Part shown: positions 25,765 to 33,227 of the stretch, piece by piece
How the letters are laid out: each line of letters begins with the position of its first letter
Numbering within the stretch: position 1 is the stretch's first letter
Source of the DNA: Micromonospora coriariae
GTDB taxonomy: Bacteria; Actinomycetota; Actinomycetes; Mycobacteriales; Micromonosporaceae
DNA length: 64,000 bases
Assembly (NCBI RefSeq): GCF_900091455.1
Contig: NZ_LT607412.1
Coordinates: 5,952,001-6,016,000, forward strand
Reading direction: 5' to 3'
Translations under genes and position numbers: made by a program
The notes under the pieces: generated by a model
Databases searched by the model: none
The model's input: the letters and a program-made list of their open reading frames with translations, nothing else
Told to the model about the DNA's origin: nothing

Positions 25765-27027
25765 ATGACGTTGAGGCGGCGATTGACGCTGTTGGCGGTA
25801 ACCATCGCAGCCGCACCACTGGTTGTGGGAGGGTGCACCGCGGACCGGGACGCTGCGTCGGACAAGCGGCACGCCGCTCCGCCGGAACTCACAGTGACGC
25901 CGGGGGACAAGGCCCGGGAGGTGCCGGTCAGCGCCGAGGTGGGCACCGTGGTCAAGGGCGGGCGGGTCACCGGTGTGCGGCTCACGGACGACAAGGGCAA
26001 GCAGATCGCGGCGGAGCCCCGCGAGGACGGCTCCGGCTGGGTGCCGAGCACGCCGTTGCAACCGAAGCGGACCTACACCGCCGAGGTGACCGCGACCGGC
26101 GACTCCGGCGCCACGACGACCCGCACCACCACGTTCACCACGATGGCCAAATCCACCAAACCGCAGATCACCAGCACGCTGTATTTCGTCGGCAACCGGA
26201 CGTACGGCACGGCGATGCCGGTAACCGTGGCGTTCGACCCGGGAATTCCGAAAGAGGCCAGAGCGGACGTGCAGCGCCGGTTGTTCGTAAAGACCAATCC
26301 GCCGCAGCCCGGTGCCTGGTCATGGCTTGAGGACGGCACTCAGGTCTATTACCGGGCGCCCGATTTCTGGCGTCCGGGAACGACGATCAGCGTCCGGGCC
26401 GGTTTGGAGGGACTGCCCATCGGCAAGGACCGGGTCGGCGACGCCGAGCGGACCGCGACCTCGAAGATCGGAAAGCAGGTCGCGCTGGAGATCGACAACG
26501 ACACCAAGCAGATGACCGTGCTGCGCGACGGCAAGCAGGTACGCCGAATCCCGGTCAGCCTGGGCAAGCCGAGCACACCCACCTCGAGCGGCAAGATGGT
26601 GATCATGGAGAAGCACGAGCGGACCACCTTCGACACCCGGGGTGAGCCGGACGGCGGCTACGTGGTCGACGTCGACGACGCCCAGCGACTCACCTGGGGT
26701 GGCGAGTTCATCCACTCGGCCCCCTGGTCCGAGGGCGACCAGGGCAGCACCAACGTCTCGCACGGGTGCACGAACGTCGCCGCCACCGCCGCGGACTGGT
26801 TGATGGGTGTGACCCAGGTCGGTGACCTGGTCACCGTGAAGGGCACCGAGGTGCAGTTGCAGGCCGGCAACGGCTGGACGGCCTGGAACGTGAGCTGGGA
26901 CGAGTTCGTCCGGGGCAGCGCCCTGCCGGTGCCGTCCGGGCTGCGGCCGGCGCCGGTCGCCCCGGCGCACCCGGGGGCGGTGGCCGGAGGGTCACCCGCA
27001 CCGGCGCCCTCGGTCAGCGGCCGCTGA
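25765..27027 (+). CDS. L,D-transpeptidase lipoprotein (YkuD, Ig-like domains)
   Basis: A 420-aa exported lipoprotein: signal peptide with lipobox VVGGC at about residue 24. Two Ig-like domains precede the YkuD catalytic domain (about residues 240-375), whose nucleophile is the Cys of SHGCTNV, with the conserved His in EFIHSAPW. It makes 3-3 (meso-DAP to meso-DAP) cross-links in peptidoglycan on the outer membrane face, like mycobacterial LdtB-type enzymes (family knowledge). The C-terminus is a Pro/Ala-rich tail. ATG 25765 begins the typical Arg-rich n-region. Confidence 0.93.
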   Translation: MTLRRRLTLLAVTIAAAPLVVGGCTADRDAASDKRHAAPPELTVTPGDKAREVPVSAEVGTVVKGGRVTGVRLTDDKGKQIAAEPREDGSGWVPSTPLQPKRTYTAEVTATGDSGATTTRTTTFTTMAKSTKPQITSTLYFVGNRTYGTAMPVTVAFDPGIPKEARADVQRRLFVKTNPPQPGAWSWLEDGTQVYYRAPDFWRPGTTISVRAGLEGLPIGKDRVGDAERTATSKIGKQVALEIDNDTKQMTVLRDGKQVRRIPVSLGKPSTPTSSGKMVIMEKHERTTFDTRGEPDGGYVVDVDDAQRLTWGGEFIHSAPWSEGDQGSTNVSHGCTNVAATAADWLMGVTQVGDLVTVKGTEVQLQAGNGWTAWNVSWDEFVRGSALPVPSGLRPAPVAPAHPGAVAGGSPAPAPSVSGR

Positions 27028-27045
27028 CACATCGCCTGACGGTCT

Positions 27046-27080
27046 CCGGGCCGGCCCGCCATTCCGGCGGGCCGGCCCGG
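27046..27080. terminator. Bidirectional hairpin terminator
   Basis: Perfect 15-bp stem CCGGGCCGGCCCGCC (27046-27060) with its complement at 27066-27080 and a 5-nt loop, between the convergent transpeptidase and strictosidine-synthase-like genes. Confidence 0.85.
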
Positions 27081-27136
27081 ACCCGGTGTGCACCCCCGGG
27101 GGATGCCCCGCAGGGGGACGATTGCGGCCCGGGCGC

Positions 27137-28153
27137 TCAGTCCAGCGGTACCCGTGCCACCCCGGACCCGATCAGGCTGCCCAGCCAGAGCTGGTCGCCG
27201 TGCTGGCGTACCCCGGTGATCATCCAGTAGTGCCCGGCCGGGCCGTGCAGCGTCCGGCGGACCGTGCCCTCGCCGTCGACCAGCGCGACCAGCCCGTAGC
27301 GGCGCGGCTGCGGCTGCATCGCGTCGGGCAGCAGGGCGGCGAGCTGGCGCAACCGCGGGTGCGGCAGCAGCCGCTCGGCGATCGGCACCCGCGGGCTGGG
27401 CAGCGCGATCCAGTACGTTCCGTCGCCCACCGCGGAGAGATTGTCCGGATAGGCGGGCAGGTCGGCGAGCACCCGCACACCGCCGCCCAGCTCGACGCGG
27501 AGCAACCGGTGGGTGGTGGTCTCGACAAGCATCAGCGCCGACTCGTCGGGGGTCAGCGCGATCCCGTTGGGGAAGTACAGCCCGTCGGCCACCACCTCGG
27601 TGCGCCCGCTGGCCGGGTGGTGCGCGAGCACCCGGCCGTTGGGGCGGTGCTCCAGCAGGTCCCGTTTCCAGTGCGAGACCGGGAACCGGTCGGAGGAGTC
27701 GGTGAAGAAGATGGTGCCGTCGCGGGCCACCGTCGCGTTGTTGGCCAGGTGCACCGGGGGGGCCGTGCCGGTCAGCTCGCGTACCGCTCCGTCGGGCGTG
27801 ACCCGCAGCAAGCCCCGGTACGCGTCGCACACGATCAGCGCCGCACCGGACGGATCCAGCTCGATGCCGAGCGGCCGGCCGCCGGTCTCGGCCAGCAGGC
27901 GGGGTCGGGTGCCGGCCGGCGCGTCGGCCGGCCACCACCAGAGTCGACCGTCCTCGTCTCCACTGATCACCCGGCCGGTCGGGTCGACAAGCACGTCCTC
28001 CGGACCGACTGCGTCGTTGGGCAGTGGCAGCAGGTCGACCTGGTCGAGCCGGCGGTCGGTGGCTGCCCACGCCCCGGTGAGCGGGGGAGGGACGGTGGCC
28101 TGCTCGCGGACGGGCCGGATGAGCCGGGGCGGCCGGGGCCGGGGGATCAGCAT
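27137..28153 (-). CDS. Strictosidine-synthase-like / SMP-30-type beta-propeller
   Basis: A 338-aa six-bladed propeller. The strictosidine-synthase-like conserved block is visible as NGRVLAHHP, VVADGLYFPNGIALTPDES and LADLPAYPDNLSAVGDGTYW, preceded by the DGTIFFTDSSDRF and DPTGRVISGDEDGRL blades. Bacterial members are usually lactonase/hydrolase-like; no plant-type Pictet-Spengler activity should be assumed. No signal peptide. ATG at 28151-28153 opens MLIPRPRPPRL; the longer in-frame reading upstream is not protein-like. Confidence 0.82.
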   Translation of the reverse strand: MLIPRPRPPRLIRPVREQATVPPPLTGAWAATDRRLDQVDLLPLPNDAVGPEDVLVDPTGRVISGDEDGRLWWWPADAPAGTRPRLLAETGGRPLGIELDPSGAALIVCDAYRGLLRVTPDGAVRELTGTAPPVHLANNATVARDGTIFFTDSSDRFPVSHWKRDLLEHRPNGRVLAHHPASGRTEVVADGLYFPNGIALTPDESALMLVETTTHRLLRVELGGGVRVLADLPAYPDNLSAVGDGTYWIALPSPRVPIAERLLPHPRLRQLAALLPDAMQPQPRRYGLVALVDGEGTVRRTLHGPAGHYWMITGVRQHGDQLWLGSLIGSGVARVPLD

Positions 28154-28403
28154 CGGTCCATTCTCCACCGCCGATGCCGTCCGGGTCGGATCACCGCCGC
28201 GGCGCGGCGCGCGGGCGGGCGGACGGCGCCCGGCGGCCGGCGCGTGCCTCGAGCGGGCGGCGTCGGTGCTCTCCGTCGTGCCGGGCGCGGGCCCGGGGGC
28301 ACCCTGGCCTCCACCGTAAGGGGGATCGGGGTGGCCTCGGGGTCTGACCCTGGACGTACCCGGAATCACTCCGTGGAGGGGCGAAACTGTCGGTGGTGGG
28401 GGC

Positions 28404-28409
28404 TAGATT
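28404..28409 (+). promoter_or_regulatory. -10 box of a leaderless promoter
   Basis: TAGATT lies 7 nt before ATG 28417, which fixes that start for the STAS gene and rejects the in-frame GTG at 28393 upstream of the box. Confidence 0.5.
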
Positions 28410-28416
28410 TCTGGGC

Positions 28417-28803
28417 ATGGGTGAGGGCAGCGACCGGTTCGACGTGCAGGTCAGCGTGGGTGATCAGGTGGTCCTGGTGCGGGTGACCGGCGAGGTCGAC
28501 ATCGCCACGGTGGCCGCGTTCCGCTCCGCGCTGTGGGCCGCACCGGCCCGCCCGGTGCTCCAGCTGGACCTGTCCGAGCTGCGACTGCTCTCCGCCGCCG
28601 GGGTGCGCGCGCTGCTCGCCGCGCATCTGCGGGTCCGGGCCCGTGGCGGCCAGCTGGTCCTGGTCGATCCGACCCCGGTGGTGGCCCGGGTGCTGCGCGC
28701 CACAGCCCTGCACCGGGTGATGCCGATCCTGGAGCCGGCCCGAGTGGTCGAGGCCGCGCGTCGCCCGGTGGTCGACGCCGCACACCTGATGCTGGCCGCC
28801 TGA
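28417..28803 (+). CDS. STAS-domain (anti-sigma-factor-antagonist-like) protein
   Basis: A 128-aa single STAS domain: DQVVLVRVTGEVDIATV, VLQLDLSELRLLSAAGVRALL and a final helix. In SpoIIAA the phosphorylated residue is the first Ser of DSSG; here the loop reads LSAAG, so the phospho-acceptor is Ala and the preceding Asp is Ser. Control by an RsbW-type kinase in the classical way is therefore unlikely, though STAS proteins with this loop are frequent in actinobacteria (family knowledge). Probable role: regulatory partner binding. No Shine-Dalgarno, consistent with a leaderless mRNA. Confidence 0.82.
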   Translation: MGEGSDRFDVQVSVGDQVVLVRVTGEVDIATVAAFRSALWAAPARPVLQLDLSELRLLSAAGVRALLAAHLRVRARGGQLVLVDPTPVVARVLRATALHRVMPILEPARVVEAARRPVVDAAHLMLAA

Positions 28804-28863
28804 CCATCGCCCCGCGCCCAGCGGCGGGGCCGCCGGCCGAACCGGCGACCCCCGAAGGATCGA

Positions 28864-29256
28864 TCAGCGCACGCCGAGCAGGTCCACGACGAAGACCAGG
28901 GTCTCGCCCGGCTTGATGACGCCGGCCGCGCCGCGGTCGCCGTACCCCAGGTGCGGCGGGATGGTGAGGCGGCGCCGGCCGCCGACGCGCATGCCGACAA
29001 CGCCCTGGTCCCAGCCGGCGATGACCTGGCCGCCGCCGAGCGGGAATTCGAACGCCTCGCCCCGGTTCCAGGACGAGTCGAACTCGCCGCCGGTGGAGTG
29101 CGACACGCCGACGTAGTGCACGCTGGCCAGTTGGCCCGGCTGGGCCTGGGGGCCCTCGCCCACGGTGATGTCCTCGATCACGAGGTCGGCCGGCGGCGCA
29201 CCCTCGATCGGACCCACCTCGGGCTTGCCCGATCGGGCGCCTGCTGCCTGGTTCAT
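28864..29256 (-). CDS. FKBP-type peptidyl-prolyl cis-trans isomerase
   Basis: A 130-aa single-domain FKBP: VHYVGVSHSTGGEFDSSW, FPLGGGQVIAGWDQGVVG, RRRLTIPPHLGYGDRG and ETLVFVVDLL. The Tyr, Asp, Val-Ile, Trp and Tyr of the FK506 pocket are all present. No signal peptide, so cytoplasmic folding catalyst. ATG at 29254-29256 lies 8 nt after AGGAG; the upstream ATG at 29274 is less well placed. Confidence 0.92.
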   Translation of the reverse strand: MNQAAGARSGKPEVGPIEGAPPADLVIEDITVGEGPQAQPGQLASVHYVGVSHSTGGEFDSSWNRGEAFEFPLGGGQVIAGWDQGVVGMRVGGRRRLTIPPHLGYGDRGAAGVIKPGETLVFVVDLLGVR

Positions 29257-29468
29257 GCGGGGAACTCCTGCCATTTGGGTGATGTGTCCGGTCACCGTCG
29301 ATCCTGCCGGATCGCACCCCACCGATGTGCGGCGGTCCCGCTACCGGCGTGGCGACACCTTGCCGGGTCCACGAGCCACCGGGGTGTTCATGGCGGGGAC
29401 AGGCCGGACGCACGCCTCGGCGGACGTCACCGGTGGTGACGCCCGCCCGAGGGGTGGTGCGGTGTGGA

Positions 29469-30017
29469 TCAGCGGAGCCAGCGCGTCCGCTGGACGATCG
29501 GCAGCCGTGCCCAGGCCCGGCCGAGGCCCCAGGTGTCGCCGGCGTTGACCAGCGCCAGCACCGCCAGCACCGCGGCGTAGATCAGGTGGTCGTCCATGAA
29601 GGGGTTGTTCTCCGGAGGCAGGACGGCGGTCCACATCAGCACCAGGAGCAGCCCCCCGGCAACAGCGGCGACCCGCATGCCGATGCCGAGCAGCAGGGCG
29701 ACGCCGATCCCGGCGAGGCCGGCCATGAACAGCCAGTCCGCCCAGGCGGCCCCGGCGATCCCGGCGTAGACGTCCTTGAAGGGACCGGCGACCCCGAAGG
29801 TGAGGAACCCCTTGGTGGGGCTGCCACCGTTGATCCAGGCGTTCTTCGACTCGGTGGCCATCCCGAGGCCGAACAGCTTGTCGATGAACGCCCAGAGGAA
29901 GATCCAGCCGAGCGCCAGCCGGATGCCGGCCAGGATGTTCCGGACGGCCCTCTCGCGGGGGGTGCCCGCCGTCGGAGCGGTGGTCTCGGCGCTGATCCGC
30001 TCGATCGTCGCGGCCAT
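29469..30017 (-). CDS. DoxX/DoxD-family membrane protein
   Basis: A 182-aa protein with four predicted membrane segments (around LALGWIFLWAFIDKLFGLG, LFMAGLAGIGVALLLGIGM, VAAVAGGLLLVLMWTAVLPP and LIYAAVLAVLALVNAGDTWG). The GWIFLWAFIDKL and NPFMDDHLIYA segments are typical of the DoxX/TQO small-subunit-like family. Function in this organism unknown; relatives take part in quinone-linked or redox-stress membrane complexes. ATG at 30015-30017 with GAAGGGA upstream. Confidence 0.85.
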   Translation of the reverse strand: MAATIERISAETTAPTAGTPRERAVRNILAGIRLALGWIFLWAFIDKLFGLGMATESKNAWINGGSPTKGFLTFGVAGPFKDVYAGIAGAAWADWLFMAGLAGIGVALLLGIGMRVAAVAGGLLLVLMWTAVLPPENNPFMDDHLIYAAVLAVLALVNAGDTWGLGRAWARLPIVQRTRWLR

Positions 30018-30122
30018 GGTCTCCACGTCCCTTCTCTGCTTCGCACCGCGCTTCCCCGGTGGCATCTCCATTGGACGTCTGAGACGCCGTCGACGGCAGG
30101 GCCGACGGACCCGCAACCGCCC

Positions 30123-30137
30123 GGGACCTTGGACCCC
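30123..30137. promoter_or_regulatory. DosR/OsdR-like palindrome (weak)
   Basis: GGGACCTTGGACCCC has the form GGGNCCNNGGNCCC and lies between the divergent DoxX gene and the CBS-BON remnant. It resembles the GGGAC...GTCCC boxes of dormancy regulators, but a GC-rich palindrome this short can occur by chance. Confidence 0.25.
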
Positions 30138-30213
30138 CAAGGCCCGGCCCGGAGGCCCTGACCCCGACCGGTGTCCGGCCGGAACGTCCGAGATGGACGA
30201 CGAGAGGGAGGCC

Positions 30214-30476
30214 ATGATGAGGACCTGGCAGGTGGGTGAGGCGCTGGTGGCCGGCGATCTGACCGTGCCGGCGGTCACCACGTGTCCGCAGCCATCGTCG
30301 TCGAGGTCCGCAGCGGCGAGGTCACCCTGGCCGGCCGGCTGGACCGCCGCTCCGCCGTCGACCTCGCCGGTCGGCTCGCCGCCCGGGTGAGCGGCGTGGT
30401 TCAGGTGACCAACATGATCGGCTACGAGGCGGACGACACCGCCTTCGATCCGGCGCAGGTGACGCCGGTCGCCTGA
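30214..30476 (+). pseudogene. Remnant of a CBS-BON domain protein
   Basis: ATG 30214, after a GAGAGGGAGG Shine-Dalgarno-like sequence, opens MMRTWQVGEALVAGDLTVPA, which resembles the start of actinobacterial CBS-pair/BON proteins (MRTWQVGEVM type). The expected roughly 120-aa CBS pair is missing. A different frame then carries a recognisable BON segment (VVEVRSGEVTLAGRLDRRSA...RVSGVVQVTNMIGYEADD) ending at 30476. The two parts are in frames 1 and 0, so a deletion plus frameshift is implied. The BON part alone could be read from GTG 30282 but has no ribosome site. Confidence 0.6.
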
Positions 30477-30613
30477 GCACCACCGCAGGTCCGGCCGGCG
30501 CGCGACGACTTCGCCGGAGCGCCGCCGTCGGATCGGCCGCTCGCCTAGGCTCGGGGGCGGCCGTCCGGCGGGGTGGACGGGCGGTGCGCAGTGGTCGATG
30601 CGGGGGGCGCCGG

Positions 30614-31558
30614 GTGGCTGAGGCGACGGTCTCGGTGCCGCTGTGGGCCTGGGCGGCGGTCGGCGCGGTCATCGCCGTGATGCTCGTGGTCGACGTGCTC
30701 ATGCACCGGGACAGCCACGTCATCGAGCTGCGGGAGGCGCTGGTCTGGAGCGGCGTCTGGATCGCCGCCGGTCTGCTGTTCGGGCTGGTCGTCTGGTTCG
30801 GCCTCGGTGGGGATTCGGCGATCGCGTACTACTCCGGCTACCTGCTGGAGAAGGCGCTCTCGGTGGACAACGTCTTCGTCTTCGCCCTGCTCTTCGGCTA
30901 TTTCCGGGTGCCGCCGGGTTACCAGCACAAGGTGCTGTTCTGGGGTGTCGTGGGCGCGCTCGCGTTCCGGCTGCTGTTCATCTTCGCCGGCGCCGAACTG
31001 CTGGACCGGCTCGCCTGGGCCGGGTTCGTGCTGGGTGCCTTCCTGGTCTGGACCGGCTGGCGGCTGGCGGTGCGGGGGGAGCCGGATGTCGACCCGGAGC
31101 GAAACGCCGTGGTCCGGCTGTTCCGGCGGGTGGTCCCGACCGACGCCCGGTACCACGGCGACCGGTTCACCGCCCGCGTCGACGGCCGTCGCACGGCGAC
31201 CGTGCTGCTGGTGACGCTCGTCGCCATCGAGGCCACCGACGTGGTCTTCGCCATCGACTCGGTGGCGGCGATCCTCGCGATCACCACCAACACCTTCCTG
31301 GTCTGGACGGCCACCGCGTTCGCCATGCTCGGGCTGCGCAGCCTCTACTTCTGCCTCGCCGGCCTGCTGCGCCATTTCGGTTACCTGCGCTACGGGCTGG
31401 CGCTCCTGCTCGCCTTCGCGGGGCTGAAGCTGATCCTGGCCGAGACACCGGTGGGCAAGCTGCCGGTCTGGTTGACCCTCACCGTGGTGGTCCTGACCCT
31501 TGCGGTCTCCATCGCGGCCAGCCTCATGGCCGCCCGGCGTGCCCGCGCCAACGGCTGA
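30614..31558 (+). CDS. TerC/Alx-family integral membrane protein
   Basis: A 314-aa protein with about eight to nine membrane segments. TerC signatures are EKALSVDNVFVFALLFGYF and IEATDVVFAIDSVAAILAIT; the Asp residues in these segments are thought to contribute to metal passage. The family is linked to tellurite resistance and to manganese export or homeostasis (Alx, MntY-type; family knowledge). GTG 30614 has GGGGG about 7 nt upstream. Confidence 0.9.
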   Translation: MAEATVSVPLWAWAAVGAVIAVMLVVDVLMHRDSHVIELREALVWSGVWIAAGLLFGLVVWFGLGGDSAIAYYSGYLLEKALSVDNVFVFALLFGYFRVPPGYQHKVLFWGVVGALAFRLLFIFAGAELLDRLAWAGFVLGAFLVWTGWRLAVRGEPDVDPERNAVVRLFRRVVPTDARYHGDRFTARVDGRRTATVLLVTLVAIEATDVVFAIDSVAAILAITTNTFLVWTATAFAMLGLRSLYFCLAGLLRHFGYLRYGLALLLAFAGLKLILAETPVGKLPVWLTLTVVVLTLAVSIAASLMAARRARANG

Positions 31559-31606
31559 ATCGTCAGCGGCCGACGCCGGCCGGGACAGCCGGTCGGCCAG
31601 CGCGGA

Positions 31607-32167
31607 TCACGGTCGTCCGGGCTCGACGCGGGCGGTCACGTCGAGGTGCGCCGGCTGGCAGCCGGCGGTGGTCGCGAACCGGCGGACCGCGGCGTGGACG
31701 TGCTCGCGTACACCGGCGGTCGGGCTGTCGGCCGTCAGGTCCACCCGGATCCACACGTCGGGCCGTGGCGGCGCGCCGGTGAGCACCACCCGGGCGCGGC
31801 GTACTCCCGGGGCGCCGGTCAGGTCACGTTCCAGCGCGTGGACGAGGACGTCGGCGGCCAGTCGGGTGCGACCCGGGCGACGCCCGGGGTGACTGAGCGT
31901 GCCCCGCACCGCTGAGCCGGGTCGGCGCAGCTCCCAGGCCAGCAGCTGGTGACCCGTCAGGGCGAGCAGCGCCCCAGCGACGGCCGCGGCCAGGGTGGTC
32001 CACGGCGTGGCCAGCCGCCACCGGCTCAGCAGGCCGGCGCTGAGCAGTGCCGCACCTGGGTCGATGCCGGGCAGCACACCGAAGCTGGCCGCCAGCACCG
32101 CCGAGCCGCACACCACCAGCAGCAGCGCGACGATGGTCCACAGCAGTCGGTGTGCGGCGTCGGTCAT
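31607..32167 (-). CDS. AmaP-like alkaline-shock membrane anchor protein
   Basis: A 186-aa protein with two N-terminal membrane segments (LLWTIVALLLVVCGSAVLAA and TTLAAAVAGALLALTGHQLL), then a soluble domain related to Asp23/Gls24 folds (RVVLTGAPPRPDVWIRVDL, HVHAAVRRF). The layout matches AmaP, which holds Asp23 at the membrane. Its ATG overlaps the stop of the preceding DUF6286-like gene (ATGA); last gene of the Asp23 operon. Confidence 0.75.
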   Translation of the reverse strand: MTDAAHRLLWTIVALLLVVCGSAVLAASFGVLPGIDPGAALLSAGLLSRWRLATPWTTLAAAVAGALLALTGHQLLAWELRRPGSAVRGTLSHPGRRPGRTRLAADVLVHALERDLTGAPGVRRARVVLTGAPPRPDVWIRVDLTADSPTAGVREHVHAAVRRFATTAGCQPAHLDVTARVEPGRP

Positions 32168-32688
32168 ACCGGCCGTCCGCGGGGGAGCAGCCGGACCTCG
32201 ATCCGGCCGGCGCGTGGCGCGGCGAGGCGGTGCAGCTCCTGGTGCACCGCGAACTCCACCTCGGCACGGGCCGCCGGATCGCCGGTGGCGCGCACCCGGG
32301 GCCGCCACTCGGCGCCGCGCCGGCGGACCCGGACCCGGGCCCGGCGTACACCCGGCACGGTGCCCGCCGCGTCGGCCAGCCGGCGTTCCACACAGCGGCG
32401 GTGCAGATGCCAGCCGTCCCGCTCGTCGACGCGCAGCCGGACCGGGGCCCAGCGCCGCAGCTGGGCGGCCAGGACGGCGAGGCCGAGCAGCGCGGCCGCG
32501 CCAGCCACGACGCGGACCCCCGGGTCGCGCCAGCGGGTGCTGGTCAGCGTGTCGTACCAGCCGGTCCCCGCGAGCAGCGGCGCCGGGCGATCCACGGCCA
32601 CCAGTAGTGCCTGCAGGGCCAGCAGCGCGCCGCCGGCCAGCAGCGCGGCGGCCAGCAGCATCGAGGCGACCCGGTTGGCGGTCCGCAT
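32164..32688 (-). CDS. DUF6286-like membrane protein of the Asp23 operon
   Basis: A 174-aa protein with two membrane segments (ASMLLAAALLAGGALLALQA and VVAGAAALLGLAVLAAQL) and a basic C-terminal alpha/beta domain (RRCVERRLADAAGTVPGVRR). In actinobacteria such DUF6286 proteins sit next to Asp23/Gls24 genes. ATG at 32686-32688 directly follows the stop of the Asp23 gene; the 3' end overlaps the AmaP-like gene. Function: presumed envelope-stress complex at the membrane (inference from context). Confidence 0.7.
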   Translation of the reverse strand: MRTANRVASMLLAAALLAGGALLALQALLVAVDRPAPLLAGTGWYDTLTSTRWRDPGVRVVAGAAALLGLAVLAAQLRRWAPVRLRVDERDGWHLHRRCVERRLADAAGTVPGVRRARVRVRRRGAEWRPRVRATGDPAARAEVEFAVHQELHRLAAPRAGRIEVRLLPRGRPV

Positions 32689-32689
32689 G

Positions 32690-33049
32690 TCAGCCTCCGG
32701 CCGCCCGCCCGGTCCAGGGGACATCGACGCCGGGGACGAGCAGGTCGTCCACCGTGACGGTCACCGCCGCCACGGTGAGCCCGGTGTCGACCGCCACCCG
32801 GTCGGCGACCGCCACCCGGACCGCCTCGGCGACGGCGGGGACGCTGTGCCCGTACCAGGTGACCAGATGCAGGTCGAGGCTCACGGATCGCTCGTCCACG
32901 CGGACCGTGGCGGGGTGGGCGTCGGACACGCCCGGGACCCGGCCGGCGGCGTCGGCGGCGATCCGGGTGACGTCCGCCGGTTCGACGGCTCCCCGTTCGC
33001 GCCGGTCCGCGCCGCCACCGGCGAGGACGCCGAACTGCTGTCGCGACAT
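32690..33049 (-). CDS. Asp23/Gls24 family envelope-stress protein
   Basis: A 119-aa single Asp23/Gls24 domain (VTRIAADAAGRVPGVSDAH, SVSLDLHLVTWYGHSVPAVA, VDTGLTVAAVTVTVDDLLV). No membrane segment, so probably anchored by the two downstream products. First gene of a three-gene operon; ATG at 33047-33049 has GGGAGG 5 nt upstream. The divergent region upstream holds a CRP-type palindrome. Confidence 0.82.
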   Translation of the reverse strand: MSRQQFGVLAGGGADRRERGAVEPADVTRIAADAAGRVPGVSDAHPATVRVDERSVSLDLHLVTWYGHSVPAVAEAVRVAVADRVAVDTGLTVAAVTVTVDDLLVPGVDVPWTGRAAGG

Positions 33050-33124
33050 GCTGACCTCCCGGCCGGTCCGCTACCGGCGACTCCGCTGGATACACCCTGC
33101 GGTGACCCTGGAACCCGGTTGTGT

Positions 33125-33140
33125 TGTGATACAGGTCACA
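33125..33140. promoter_or_regulatory. CRP-type operator (TGTGA-N6-TCACA)
   Basis: TGTGATACAGGTCACA matches the full CRP consensus and also the actinobacterial GTG-N6-GNCAC form. It lies in the 178-bp divergent region between the Asp23 operon and the PhyH gene, 76 bp and 88 bp from the two start codons. Confidence 0.6.
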
Positions 33141-33187
33141 GCAGCGGTCCGGGCGCTGGCGCCCTCCGGCGGCCCTTGGGACGCTTC

Positions 33188-33199
33188 TACAACGTTGTA
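33188..33199. promoter_or_regulatory. TACAACGTTGTA palindrome (LacI-type operator candidate)
   Basis: A perfect 12-bp palindrome 29 bp before the PhyH start codon, within the likely promoter/leader. The same 12-mer occurs at 51509-51520 before the GH43 gene. Confidence 0.5.
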
Positions 33200-33227
33200 A
33201 CGCTCACTTCCGCTCCGAGGAGACCTC

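Noticed and set aside
30282..30476. Independent small BON-domain gene
   Set aside because: GTG 30282 has no ribosome site or -10 box, and the matching CBS-BON N-terminus lies just upstream in another frame, so a remnant is more likely.
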